DNA from: Candidatus Oleimmundimicrobium sp.
GTDB lineage: Bacteria; Actinomycetota; Aquicultoria; UBA3085; Oleimmundimicrobiaceae
Length of the DNA: 49,507 bases
Reading direction: 5' to 3'
Assembly (NCBI RefSeq): GCF_030651595.1
Contig: NZ_JAUSCH010000007.1
Location: 1-49,507 of the forward strand
This document shows, one piece after another, positions 16,757-24,298 of the stretch. The notes below the pieces were generated by a model. It was not told the DNA's origin and made no database searches. It saw only the letters and a program-made list of their open reading frames with translations. Position 1 is the stretch's first letter. Every line of letters begins with the position of its first letter. The translations under genes and the position numbers were made by a program.

Positions 16757-17641
16757 ATGAATGAAGACATAGTTTTTTTAAATGGAGAATTTATACCAGG
16801 CCATTTAGCAAAAATATCCATCTTCGACAGGGGATTTTTATTTGGGGATGGTTTATTTGAGACGATGAGAGCCTACAACGGCAAAATATTCAGACTTGAC
16901 GCTCATCTTAAGCGTTTATTGAAATCCCTCGATATCATTCAGATAAAGCATCCTTACAGTCAATCTTACCTTGAACAAGCTCTTTATGAGACCATTGGAA
17001 AAAACAAGCTATCCGATGCTTATGTGAAGCTCATTGTTACCAGAGGAACAGATACGGGTAGTTTAATCCCGAGCCCCGATTCCAAGTCCACAATTTTAAT
17101 CATTGCGAAGAAATTTGATATGTATTCTCCGGAACAATATGAAGAGGGGTTTAAGGTGATGATGTCAGATTTCCGTCAAAACCAATTTTCTTCTATTATT
17201 AATTTAAAGTCGCTGAATTTTTTAGAGAATATAATTGGTAAGCTGGAGGCAAAGCAGAGCGGGGCGGATGAAATCATCTTTATAAATCAATCCGGCTTTG
17301 TAACGGAGGGCTCTGTTAGCAATATCTTTATCGTTTGTAATGACGTAATAATGACACCGCCATGTGAAGTGGGAATTTTACCGGGGATTGCTCGTGAAAC
17401 TATTTTTGAGTTGGCTGAAAGCTTAAATTTAAAGATAATTGAAAAAAATTTCTATCTTGAGGAGTTACTTTCTTGCTCCGAGTGTTTTTTGACAAATTCT
17501 TTAATGCGGATTATGCCGGTTACTCAAATTGAAGATAAGATTATCGAAAATTTTTCTGATTCACGAGGAGACAGATGGGGGAAATTAACCCGTTTATTAA
17601 TGAAGGCCTATCAGGATTTGGTTGATAATGAAACATTGTAA
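16757..17641 (+). CDS. pabC: Class IV aminotransferase-fold protein, probable aminodeoxychorismate lyase
   Basis: PLP enzyme of fold type IV, 294 residues. It has FLNGEFIPGHLAKISIFDRGFLFGDGLFETMRAYNG at the N-terminus, then LKSLNFLENIIGK, in which the lysine of LKSLN is the expected PLP Schiff-base residue, then ADEIIFINQSGFVTEGSVSNIF and the TPPCEVGILPGIARE loop. Next to pabB, the best reading is 4-amino-4-deoxychorismate lyase, which releases pyruvate to give p-aminobenzoate. Branched-chain or D-amino-acid transaminase are alternatives in this fold. The ATG at 16757, 6 bases after GGAG (16747-16750), is preferred to the TTG at 16736, which has no ribosome site. Confidence 0.85.
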   Translation: MNEDIVFLNGEFIPGHLAKISIFDRGFLFGDGLFETMRAYNGKIFRLDAHLKRLLKSLDIIQIKHPYSQSYLEQALYETIGKNKLSDAYVKLIVTRGTDTGSLIPSPDSKSTILIIAKKFDMYSPEQYEEGFKVMMSDFRQNQFSSIINLKSLNFLENIIGKLEAKQSGADEIIFINQSGFVTEGSVSNIFIVCNDVIMTPPCEVGILPGIARETIFELAESLNLKIIEKNFYLEELLSCSECFLTNSLMRIMPVTQIEDKIIENFSDSRGDRWGKLTRLLMKAYQDLVDNETL

Positions 17642-17693
17642 CATAGCTATCTTAAAGGTATTATAGGATTATTCGAATCATGGAGACTTGAAA

Positions 17694-18404
17694 ATGAACA
17701 AAGAAATAATTTTACTTAAAGAAATTCAAGATGTCGATTTTAAAAGAGATGGGCTGCTTTCGAAGAAGGAGTCTCTCTACCAAGTTAAGAAAATGGATGA
17801 ATTAAAAAAAGAGTTTGCAAAGTTAAGACGGAGTTACGACTTAAAGAAAGCTGAGTTAAACGGCGAAACAAAAAAGCGAAAAAAATTAGAGGGACAATTG
17901 GAAGTATTGACCGAGAAAATAAACAAGGAAGACAAAAAACTTTATGGCGGCTTAATTAAAAGCCCAAAAGAATTAGTAGATATTCAAAATGAAATTAAGT
18001 CCTTGAATGAAAATAAAGATGAACTCGAATCAGACTTGCTCGAAAAGCTGGAAAATATTGAAAAGCTGGAAAAAGAGTTGAAAGTGCTGGTGGAATCTTT
18101 AAGAAAGATAAAGAACGAAAACGATGTTTTAATGGCCGAATACAAACTGGCAATTTCTGAAATTGATGAAGCGTTTCAAGCTGAGAGCGTGAAAAAAAAC
18201 AAATTAACAGCCCGCTTGAATAAAAAATCCCTCTTTTTATATGAGACACTTCGCAAAAAAGATAATTTGGTGGTTGCTGATTTAAAAGACGGAATTTGCC
18301 AAGGATGCCACGTCAAGCTTCCTTCAGAAGAGCTAGATAAAATTTTGAGCGCAGATAAATTATGGAGATGTCCCAATTGCGAAAGGATATTGAATTCTAA
18401 ATGA
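17694..18404 (+). CDS. Coiled-coil protein with C-terminal C4 zinc ribbon
   Basis: 236 residues: about 185 of almost continuous charged coiled coil (from LLKEIQDVDFKRDGLLSKKE), then a zinc ribbon, CQGCHVKLPSEELDKI with WRCPNC, four cysteines in two C-x2-C knuckles. This is the widespread C4-type zinc-ribbon family (DUF164/CT398-like), with no settled biochemical role. Its gene usually sits beside RNase HI and a Nif3-like gene, and here RNase HI follows with a 4-base overlap (ATGA), which suggests a nucleic-acid-related job. The ATG at 17694 is taken because GGAG (17682-17685) is 8 bases upstream; TTG 17688 would be too close. Confidence 0.88.
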   Translation: MNKEIILLKEIQDVDFKRDGLLSKKESLYQVKKMDELKKEFAKLRRSYDLKKAELNGETKKRKKLEGQLEVLTEKINKEDKKLYGGLIKSPKELVDIQNEIKSLNENKDELESDLLEKLENIEKLEKELKVLVESLRKIKNENDVLMAEYKLAISEIDEAFQAESVKKNKLTARLNKKSLFLYETLRKKDNLVVADLKDGICQGCHVKLPSEELDKILSADKLWRCPNCERILNSK

Positions 18405-18889
18405 AGGAAAATAAACCTATTTGTCAGGAAGCACGATTGATATTAAGAGTTGATGGGGCGGCCCGAGGAAATCCGGGGCATGCTGGCATAGGAGGAGTTA
18501 TTCTAAATGAATCCGGCTCTCAACTTTTTTCTTTTAGCGAGTACATAGGAGAAGCGACAAATAATGTCGCGGAGTATTCGGCATTGATTTTTGGATTGGG
18601 AGAGGCCGCAAACTTTAAATCCAATTCGGTTGTAATTTATTCCGATAGTGAACTTTTGGTGCAACAGCTAAATGGTTTTTATAAAGTAAAAAATGCGGGT
18701 TTGAAGCCACTTTTTGAAGAAGCCAAAAAATTGCTATCCTCTTATACGGGAGTGACAATAAAACATGTTCCCCGGGAAGAAAACAAAGAAGCCGATGAAT
18801 TGGCCAATCAAGCAATTGATGATTATTTATCTGGGAAAAAACAGATGATAAAATTGAGATTAACATCTAAACAAGAAAGCTTATTTTAA
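18401..18889 (+). CDS. rnhA: Ribonuclease HI family protein
   Basis: Cuts the RNA strand of RNA-DNA hybrids. 162 residues with the four acidic active-site residues in order: D18 (VDGAARGNPG), E58 (NNVAEYSAL), D82 (YSDSELLVQQL) and D132 (EENKEADELANQA). The sequence is the compact 'bacterial/archaeal RNase HI-like' type, lacking the basic handle of E. coli RNase HI, and has a short tail (SGKKQMIKLRLTSKQ) after the domain. Start codon overlaps the stop of the zinc-ribbon gene, so the two are coupled. Confidence 0.92.
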   Translation: MKENKPICQEARLILRVDGAARGNPGHAGIGGVILNESGSQLFSFSEYIGEATNNVAEYSALIFGLGEAANFKSNSVVIYSDSELLVQQLNGFYKVKNAGLKPLFEEAKKLLSSYTGVTIKHVPREENKEADELANQAIDDYLSGKKQMIKLRLTSKQESLF

Positions 18890-18948
18890 ATATTGACAAA
18901 TTTATGGAAATTAAGTTTAACAAAAATTTAAATGAGGTGAATTTTGTT

Positions 18949-19317
18949 ATGTATGAACTTATGATTAAAACCCACTTTGACGCGGCCCATAGTTTGCGAG
19001 GTTACCCCGGTCCTTGTCGCAATCTTCATGGACATACGTGGAACGTAGAGGTCGTTGTCGCGGGGAACGAACTGGATGAAATAGATTTAATATATGATTT
19101 CAAAGAGTTAAAAGATGAAGCAAACGATATTATTTCAAAATTTGATCATAAGCATCTCAATGAAATTCCTCCCTTTGATATTCTTTCTCCAACAGGTGAA
19201 AATTTAGCAAAATATTTTTTTGATGAGATAAAAAAAACATTGCCTAATCGTGTTTTCCTTAAAAAAATAAATGTTTGGGAATCGCCAAATGCGTGCATAT
19301 CTTATTATGAGGATTGA
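18949..19317 (+). CDS. queD: 6-carboxytetrahydropterin synthase / 6-pyruvoyl-tetrahydropterin synthase family
   Basis: Converts dihydroneopterin triphosphate to 6-carboxytetrahydropterin on the route to queuosine. From the ATG at 18949 the protein has 122 residues, the QueD length, with zinc ligands H14 (FDAAHSL), H27 and H29 (NLHGHTW) and the catalytic C23 (PCRNLHGH), followed by IYDFKELK, FDHKHLNEI and WESPNACISYY. GAGGTGA (18934-18940) is 8 bases before this ATG; the earlier in-frame ATG at 18904 has no ribosome site. No other queuosine genes are in the window, so the queuosine role rests on family alone. Confidence 0.9.
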   Translation: MYELMIKTHFDAAHSLRGYPGPCRNLHGHTWNVEVVVAGNELDEIDLIYDFKELKDEANDIISKFDHKHLNEIPPFDILSPTGENLAKYFFDEIKKTLPNRVFLKKINVWESPNACISYYED

Positions 19318-19695
19318 AAAGTCTGCCACCAGCCTCCAGGGAAAAATATGAATAAAGAAAAAGAAGGGTAAAGGGTGGTAGGGGAAAGTTAAAAGATATA
19401 AGCAGAGAGCATAGAGCAGAAAGAGTATGGAGTATGGAAAATAAAAGGGTAAGGTTTAAGGAGAAGTTAGGTGGTAATTAAGTTGTAATTAAGTGGAGAT
19501 TAAGTGGTAATTACAACAAATTACTATAAATTACAATGAATTACTATTAGTCTCAATAAATTACAATGAATTTCAATATCAGCACTCAGCAGAAAGAGTA
19601 TGGAGTATGGAGTATGGGAACCAAGTTGCTATGTAACCAACAAACTCCCGACTCCTTGCTAAGAGACTCCCGACTGATGGGTAAGAGGTGAAGCG
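19318..19695. repeat. Repeat-filled spacer with a helically phased AT array
   Basis: No gene. 19318-19440 and 19580-19680 carry the dispersed GAGCATAGAG/GGAGTATGG family, including ACTCCCGACTGATGG at 19666-19680, also present at 736-750. Bases 19473-19576 form a separate array: four 11-bp units (GGTAATTAAGT type) followed by six 10-bp units (TAAATTACAA type). The second set is close to the reverse complement of the first. A period of 10-11 bp of AT tracts predicts curved DNA. A ribosome site for the next gene (AGAGGTGA) ends the spacer. Confidence 0.65.
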
Positions 19696-20220
19696 TTGAG
19701 GTTAAAAAAAGGGCTGGTTCAAGTTTATACGGGCGAAGGCAAGGGGAAAACCACAGCGGCTCTCGGTTTGGCTATGCGAGCAGTTGGGCATGACTTAAAA
19801 GTTTATATGTTTCAATTTTTAAAAAACCGAGAAAGTGGCGAGATAAATGTGGCCAATATTCTTGGTCCTAATTTTATTATTGAGCAAGGTGGTGGGCAAT
19901 TTTGCCGACAAGGGAAACCTTCTGGTGAAAATATTAAACTTGCGCAAAGTCTATTTGCAAAAGTACGAAATACGGTCCTTGAAGGCCTTTACGATGTGGT
20001 GATTTTAGATGAGATAAATGTAGCAATTCATTTTGGACTGATAAATATCGAGCAAGTCTTAACTCTCATTAAAGAAAAACCTCAACATGTGGAGTTAATT
20101 TTAACAGGAAGATATGCACCATCGAAGATTATTGAAGCTGCTCAGCTGGTAACTGAAATGGTCAAAATTAAACATCCATATGACCAAAAAATTAAAGCAC
20201 GAAAGGGTATTGAAGAATAA
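19696..20220 (+). CDS. cobO: Cob(I)alamin adenosyltransferase, CobO/BtuR type
   Basis: Transfers the adenosyl group of ATP to reduced cobalamin, giving adenosylcobalamin. 174 residues with the characteristic P-loop GEGKGKTT (13-20), FQFLKNRESGEINV, DVVILDEINVAIHFGLI (Walker B-like) and VELILTGRYAPSKIIEAAQLVTEM, ending KHPYDQKIKARKGIE, the standard CobA/CobO C-terminus. The start is TTG 19696, 4 bases after AGAGGTGA, with no ATG in frame nearby. No other cobalamin genes are present, so it may serve salvage. It converges with the minus-strand RNA at 20222. Confidence 0.93.
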   Translation: MRLKKGLVQVYTGEGKGKTTAALGLAMRAVGHDLKVYMFQFLKNRESGEINVANILGPNFIIEQGGGQFCRQGKPSGENIKLAQSLFAKVRNTVLEGLYDVVILDEINVAIHFGLINIEQVLTLIKEKPQHVELILTGRYAPSKIIEAAQLVTEMVKIKHPYDQKIKARKGIEE

Positions 20221-20221
20221 C

Positions 20222-20452
20222 AAACCCCCCCAGTGGGTTCTCGAGACCCGTGCCTCTATTAACCATGGGGGGAAATTTAAAGCCCCAAGAAATCTTCATT
20301 AAGTTACCTTTTACTTGTAAGTTTCCCTTTTCGTACCCGCTAATAGTCTCTTACTGGACCTCTTCTCGCGAATTAGTTTTTCAGTTTCTATCTTAAGGCC
20401 GCTACTGGTACGTTTACTTTCAAAGTTCACCTTGTAGGACTTCTTGGGACCT
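20222..20452 (-). ncRNA. Candidate structured non-coding RNA of unknown family
   Basis: On the minus strand a strong promoter (see 20459-20486) predicts a transcript starting near 20452. The RNA is non-coding in all frames. Its ends approach through a 9-bp stem, 20441-20449 with 20283-20291 (UCCCAAGAA with UUCUUGGGG), then a large internal bubble of about 28 and 45 nt, then a 6-bp stem 20407-20412 with 20332-20337 (CGUACC with GGUACG). A GC-rich hairpin at 20226-20272 (CCCCCCA with UGGGGGG, containing an inner GGGU hairpin) and a following UUUGUU form a likely terminator. The closing stem, bubble and apical stem order recalls 6S RNA, but I do not recognise conserved 6S, tmRNA, SRP or raiA sequence. 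Low G+C surroundings make the GC blocks stand out. Confidence 0.55.
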
Positions 20453-20458
20453 ATAATT

Positions 20459-20486
20459 ATTTTAGCACAACCAACTTTTATGTCAA
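20459..20486 (-). promoter_or_regulatory. Strong extended -10 promoter for the minus-strand RNA
   Basis: Read on the minus strand: consensus TTGACA (20486-20481), 16 bases, then TGC-TAAAAT with -10 at 20464-20459. This is among the best promoters in the window and faces the structured region, with no open reading frame behind it. Confidence 0.72.
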
Positions 20487-20706
20487 CATAATTTAAAAAA
20501 AATTTTAAAAGTTTTTTTAAATAAAGTACCTCCTAAAACACCTCTCGATCTTTTTGTTTGTTTTTTTAAATTGTGATGAAGAAAATGCCGGTTAGTTTTT
20601 GCTCTGGTTTTCATGTTCCTTTCGTTTTATTTCAATTTACAATTCAATTTTACTCAACATTTTGAATTAGTTGTCAGACATCTATAATTTAACCACTAGT
20701 TTCTGT

Positions 20707-20712
20707 TATAAT
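20707..20712 (+). promoter_or_regulatory. -10 element of rnpB
   Basis: Perfect TATAAT 7 bases before the mature 5' end of RNase P RNA at 20719. No good -35 hexamer at the normal distance, so only the -10 is claimed. Confidence 0.6.
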
Positions 20713-20718
20713 AACAAT

Positions 20719-21086
20719 GGAAGTGGGCCGGGTAATCGCCTTGCAGAAATACTGCGGGGAGGAAAGTCCGGACTCCATAGGGCAGGGTGCCTCGTAACAC
20801 GAGGGCGGAGTGATCCGACGGAAAGTGCCACAGAAAAGAAAACCCCTTGTTTATTCGGGGAAAGCTGAAACGGTGAGGTAAGAGCGTCACCAGCACCGCT
20901 GTAAAGCGGTGGCTTGGCAAACCCCACCCGGAGCAAGACCAAATAGGGGAGGAATCGTGGCAGCTCGCTGCGTCATAACTCCCGGGTTGGTCGCATGACT
21001 TTAATGGCGACATTAAGGCAAGATGAATGATTACCTAATCCCGTCTTTGGCGGGACGGACAGAATCCGGCTTACAGGCCCACTTCC
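20719..21086 (+). ncRNA. rnpB: RNase P RNA, bacterial class A
   Basis: Catalytic RNA that trims tRNA 5' leaders. The terminal P1 helix is closed by GGAAGTGGGCC (20719-20729) with GGCCCACTTCC (21076-21086). Conserved core words are present: GAGGAAAGTCCGGACTCC near 20758, CAGGGTGCC, ACGGAAAGTGCCACAGAAA, GGTAAGAGCGTCACCAGC, CCCACCCGGAGCAAGACCAAAT, and near the 3' end GACAGAATCCGGCTTACAGGCC. Length about 368 nt, normal for type A. Open frames on either strand inside it are incidental. Confidence 0.96.
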
Positions 21087-21214
21087 AAAAATAAAATAAA
21101 TAACTTTTTGTTAATATTTTTTTAAAAATTGACGATAATTATGTTATCTGGCTTAAGTTTTATGTGGCTTAATTTGTTAAAAGATACTTTAAATAAAAAA
21201 GATTCCAATTAGAC

Positions 21215-21237
21215 TTAACTTAAAACAATTAAGTTAA
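21215..21237. promoter_or_regulatory. Palindromic operator candidate upstream of the two-component operon
   Basis: Perfect 9-bp inverted repeat, TTAACTTAA (21215-21223) and TTAAGTTAA (21229-21237), separated by 5 bases, about 80 bases before the kinase start. No U-run follows, so a protein-binding site is likelier than a terminator. The LuxR-type regulator encoded in the operon is a natural candidate. Confidence 0.45.
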
Positions 21238-21318
21238 TACTTAATTTTACAGGTAATAATAAAACCGGTTTCAACTTTTATTTAATTGACTAAGGATGTT
21301 TTTCTGCGGGGAGCAAAG

Positions 21319-23076
21319 ATGGAATCTAAGAAAAGAGATTTACTTTTTTTGCAATCCCTTAAAGCTTCTGGAGGAGAAAAGCTCTCCTTTTTTTTAATTT
21401 TTTATCGTTGGGCAAATTGGTTATTGGCACTAATCTTTCTTATTTTAAGGTTTAGCCCGGAGATTTCGCCTGTAAGAGCTTGGTTTCTTATTTTTTTTGT
21501 ATTTTTATATAATTTCTTCCTCACAATTTTTCACCCATTTATTTACAAGAAAATTAAAAAACAGCCGCTTCTTTTGGGTGTAGATTATTTAATGTGTTTT
21601 AGCTTCGTAGTTTTAAGTGGTGGCTGGCGAAGCCCTTATTATCTTTATTCGTTTAGCCCAACATTGTTGGCTGCTATTTTAGGAAAAATGAAAGGGGGAT
21701 TTATAGGGGCCACTATTTCAGCTTCCCTTAATCTTTTAGCGCTGTCGTTAAATGGGTATAATCCTCAAAAATTAATTGGCATAGGATATAAAGACGATCT
21801 TATAGCGGACCAGCTTAGTTTTTTCTTAATCAGCATATTTTTTGCTTATCCGGTCATATTAACGGAACGACTGGATAAAAGTAAGGCTATTCTTGAAGAA
21901 ACGAAGAGAAACTTAGAATCTCAGGTTGAGGGCTTAAAATCAATTTATTCGATAGCGACAACATTTACTTCAAAATACTCTTTGCAAGAAGTGATGAAGG
22001 AAATCGTTGTTAGCATAAAAAAAGTTACGAAAGCGAGAAGAGTTGGGCTTTGTCTTTTTGTTGAAGGAGCTAAGGAATTATGTCTTGATTTATCGACTTT
22101 AACGATAGAAATTGCTTCTTCTGTTTCTTCCACCGAAAAGGGTTTTAAGTCTAAGAAGAAACGCGAGCATTACGCGACGCTGTTGGTAAGTGAAATGTTA
22201 AGCAACATGGAAAAATGTGCTGAGAGCGACAGCCCCTGCCCCGGGCTTTCGAAAAAGGGAGAAGGGAGAGAGGAGTGGTTGGCGTGCTTTCCGTTAAAAG
22301 TTCAAGATAAGAAAATAGGCATTTTAATCGTTGTTACCCCAAAGCTTTTTGACGATAAAAACAAGATAGTCGCAGGTATTTTAGCTAACCTTGGCGCCAT
22401 GGCCATCAAAAATGCAAGGCTTATTGAGGAGAGAAAGAAGCTTGTCTTGATTGATGAGAGGAATCGTATTGCAAGCGAGATACATGATGGCGTAATTCAA
22501 TCTCTCTTCGGTGTTAACATCGGTCTTGAAACTTATCGCAGTCTTCTTCTTAAAAGACCGGAGGAAGCAGACGGGTTGCTTAAAGAGCTGGAGGGGGAAG
22601 TTTCTCTGGCCATACAAGAGCTAAGAAATTATATATTTGATTTGCAAAAGAGTCATTTGATAGAAGAAGTTGGGTTAACCAAAGCCCTAAAAATGTATGT
22701 GAATCAGTTTAGTGGATTTTACGAGACAACTATTAACTTTACCGTAGAGGGAACTGAACAAGATTTATCACATGATGTTCAAAAGAAAATTTGCCATATT
22801 ATGCAAGAGGCCTTAAATAATGTGGTTAGGCACGCGGAGGCAGATTGTGTGGATGTGAAGTTGGTTTTTGGGAAAGGCATTGTCAAACTAGTTGTTTGCG
22901 ATGACGGGAAGGGATTTGATGTAAGGAAAGCATTTTTAGATGTGGCGGAGCGAGGCAATTTGGGTTTATTTGGAATGAAAGACAAAGTGGAGAGTCTGAA
23001 TGGTTCGTTAAATATTGTTAGCAATATTGGGGCTGGGACTAAAGTCGAAGCCATTATTCCAACTAAGGAGAATTAG
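21319..23076 (+). CDS. NarL-type sensor histidine kinase, membrane-bound with GAF-like domain
   Basis: 585 residues. N-terminal membrane domain of about six helices (residues 20-190), a coiled segment, a GAF-like domain (SIYSIATTFTSKYSLQEVM onwards), a HisKA_3 dimerisation domain with phospho-acceptor H389 (ASEIHDGVIQSLFGVNIGLE), and a C-terminal HATPase with N-box asparagines at 500-501 (QEALNNVVRHAEA) and VVCDDGKGFD. Signal unknown; the membrane and GAF domains are both possible sensors. The start is ATG 21319 after GGGGAG (21308-21313), preferred to the TTG at 21286. The regulator gene begins directly after its stop, so they form a pair. Confidence 0.92.
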   Translation: MESKKRDLLFLQSLKASGGEKLSFFLIFYRWANWLLALIFLILRFSPEISPVRAWFLIFFVFLYNFFLTIFHPFIYKKIKKQPLLLGVDYLMCFSFVVLSGGWRSPYYLYSFSPTLLAAILGKMKGGFIGATISASLNLLALSLNGYNPQKLIGIGYKDDLIADQLSFFLISIFFAYPVILTERLDKSKAILEETKRNLESQVEGLKSIYSIATTFTSKYSLQEVMKEIVVSIKKVTKARRVGLCLFVEGAKELCLDLSTLTIEIASSVSSTEKGFKSKKKREHYATLLVSEMLSNMEKCAESDSPCPGLSKKGEGREEWLACFPLKVQDKKIGILIVVTPKLFDDKNKIVAGILANLGAMAIKNARLIEERKKLVLIDERNRIASEIHDGVIQSLFGVNIGLETYRSLLLKRPEEADGLLKELEGEVSLAIQELRNYIFDLQKSHLIEEVGLTKALKMYVNQFSGFYETTINFTVEGTEQDLSHDVQKKICHIMQEALNNVVRHAEADCVDVKLVFGKGIVKLVVCDDGKGFDVRKAFLDVAERGNLGLFGMKDKVESLNGSLNIVSNIGAGTKVEAIIPTKEN

Positions 23077-23718
23077 ATGGAAAAAATTAGACTGTTTATT
23101 GCCGAGGACAACGATTTAGTTCGCAATAAACTAATTACGATGCTTAAAATCCAGGGGCTGGAAGTCGTGGGAGAAGCAGCTAATGGCCAAGAGGCATTAG
23201 TTAAAGTTGAAGAGCTAAAGCCCGACATTGTGTTGATGGATTTAAAAATGCCGAAAATGAATGGAAGTTCCGCTTGCAGAGAAATAAAAAAGTTGTTGCC
23301 GGAAACCAAAGTGATGGTTCTCACCTCTTTTTCAAATGATGAGCTGATACAGCAAGCCATTGAGGCGGGAGCAGACGGATATTTGCTTAAAGACATTCAG
23401 CCAAAAGAGCTATTAAAAGCCCTAAAAGAAACCAATGAGGGGAAATATCCTTTAAATTCGGAAGTTGCCAGAAAAATAGTGGAAAAAATTAAGTTGGGAA
23501 AAAAGCCGGTTGTGGAGCTTGACTTAACTGAACGAGAGATGGAAGTGCTGGAACTTGTTGCTGCGAGTCACACAAATAAGGAAATAGCCCTTGAACTCGA
23601 AATTTCTTCTAATACTGTGAAATATCATGTTAATAGAATTATAAAAAAGGTGGGGAAAAACGATCGCATTCAGACAGCAATTTATGCTATCGAGCACGGA
23701 ATTGTAAAAAAAACTTAA
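23077..23718 (+). CDS. LuxR/NarL-family response regulator
   Basis: Partner of the kinase upstream; the ATG follows its TAG with no gap and AAGGAG at 23065-23070. Receiver domain residues 1-120 with acidic pocket E10/D11, phospho-acceptor D55 (IVLMDLKMP), the switch serine in VLTS, and lysine in YLLKD. A linker leads to a C-terminal LuxR helix-turn-helix (LTEREMEVLELVAASHTNKE, then IALELEISSNTVKYHVNRI). 213 residues, normal. Targets are unknown. The palindromes at 21215 and 23781, before the kinase and before the next gene, are possible binding sites, though they do not share sequence. Confidence 0.93.
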   Translation: MEKIRLFIAEDNDLVRNKLITMLKIQGLEVVGEAANGQEALVKVEELKPDIVLMDLKMPKMNGSSACREIKKLLPETKVMVLTSFSNDELIQQAIEAGADGYLLKDIQPKELLKALKETNEGKYPLNSEVARKIVEKIKLGKKPVVELDLTEREMEVLELVAASHTNKEIALELEISSNTVKYHVNRIIKKVGKNDRIQTAIYAIEHGIVKKT

Positions 23719-23764
23719 ATTAAAAATATTTAATTTTTTTTACAATTCAATACCAATGGGTAGG

Positions 23765-23809
23765 TTACAAACTTTATTTATGAGTTTATAATAAACGCTT
23801 ATAAACTCA
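23765..23809 (+). promoter_or_regulatory. Promoter overlapped by an 11-bp palindrome
   Basis: TTACAA at 23765-23770 and a perfect TATAAT at 23787-23792 are spaced by 16 bases. The -10 lies inside a perfect inverted repeat, TGAGTTTATAA (23781-23791) and TTATAAACTCA (23799-23809), with a 7-base centre. No U-run follows. This looks like a regulated promoter for the small gene at 23826; a terminator is less likely. Confidence 0.5.
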
Positions 23810-23825
23810 GAAAGGAAGTAAAACA

Positions 23826-23981
23826 ATGCAAATGATGGTGTGTCCAAAGTGTGGAGCTAAAAATTACACTTCATCAAGAACGAACGTGCCTCCTTGTCAT
23901 AATTGTGGATATGATTTTAAGTCTTGCACCAAGGAAGCCGAGGATATAGACCCAAAAGACTCTACAGAAAAACCACAATAA
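23826..23981 (+). CDS. Small zinc-ribbon protein
   Basis: 51 residues, MQMMVCPKCGAKNYTSSR, then PPCHNCGYDFKSC and an acidic tail. Two C-x2-C knuckles (CPKC and CHNC) form a zinc ribbon of rubredoxin-knuckle type, as in many small bacterial adaptor proteins. The ATG has AGGAAG upstream at a normal distance and its own promoter with a palindrome. It lies after the response-regulator gene and before two other small cysteine-containing genes. Function unknown. Confidence 0.72.
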   Translation: MQMMVCPKCGAKNYTSSRTNVPPCHNCGYDFKSCTKEAEDIDPKDSTEKPQ

Positions 23982-24178
23982 TCAATAGTTGAAAATTTCA
24001 ATTAAGGGCTTTAAGCAAAAAAAACAACAAGCAACAAGTGTTCTTATATTTATTTAGATGATATATATCGTTTGGTGTTAAGCGAAGAAAAGAAATAATA
24101 TTTAATTTTTAAATTCTCTCCTTTATAAAAAAATCCTTTAATTAAATCTTTCTAAACCTTGCATAGGTTTTGCTTGCA

Positions 24179-24298
24179 ATGGATATTGAAGAGTGGAAAA
24201 ATGAGAAAAAGAAGACTGTGTTCAAGGGCAAAGGAGGAATTTATGCAACAAGCCCAATTGTCCAGAAAAAAAACTTAAGGTGGAAGTATACACTTTAA
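24179..24298 (+). CDS. Short upstream frame that would join the next gene by a -1 shift
   Basis: ATG 24179 opens a 39-codon frame, MDIEEWKNEKKKTVFKGKGG and on to VQKKN, ending in TAA at 24296-24298. It overlaps the start of the gene at 24280 by 19 bases. At 24268-24274 the heptamer A-AAA-AAC is in the frame required for -1 slippage, and a slip there would continue directly into LKVEVYTLNLRI of the next frame. This could be a programmed frameshift, a 1-base error in the run of eight A, or an early stage of decay. No strong ribosome site is seen. Confidence 0.35.
   Translation: MDIEEWKNEKKKTVFKGKGGIYATSPIVQKKNLRWKYTL

Noticed and set aside
19473-19576. CRISPR array in the spacer repeats
   Set aside because: Units are 10-11 bp and contiguous, with no unique spacers and no cas genes.
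20222-20452. tmRNA or SRP RNA identity for the minus-strand RNA
   Set aside because: No tRNA-like CCA end or tag frame, and no SRP GGTCC-GGAAGGAAGCAGC element.
20671-21013. Open frames on both strands within 20671-21013
   Set aside because: They lie inside or across RNase P RNA, which explains the sequence; no ribosome sites.
24243-24278. ATG 24243 with AGGAGG as a separate 11-codon gene
   Set aside because: Good ribosome site, but the frame ends after 11 codons with no relation to its neighbours; it may be a chance match or part of the frameshift locus.
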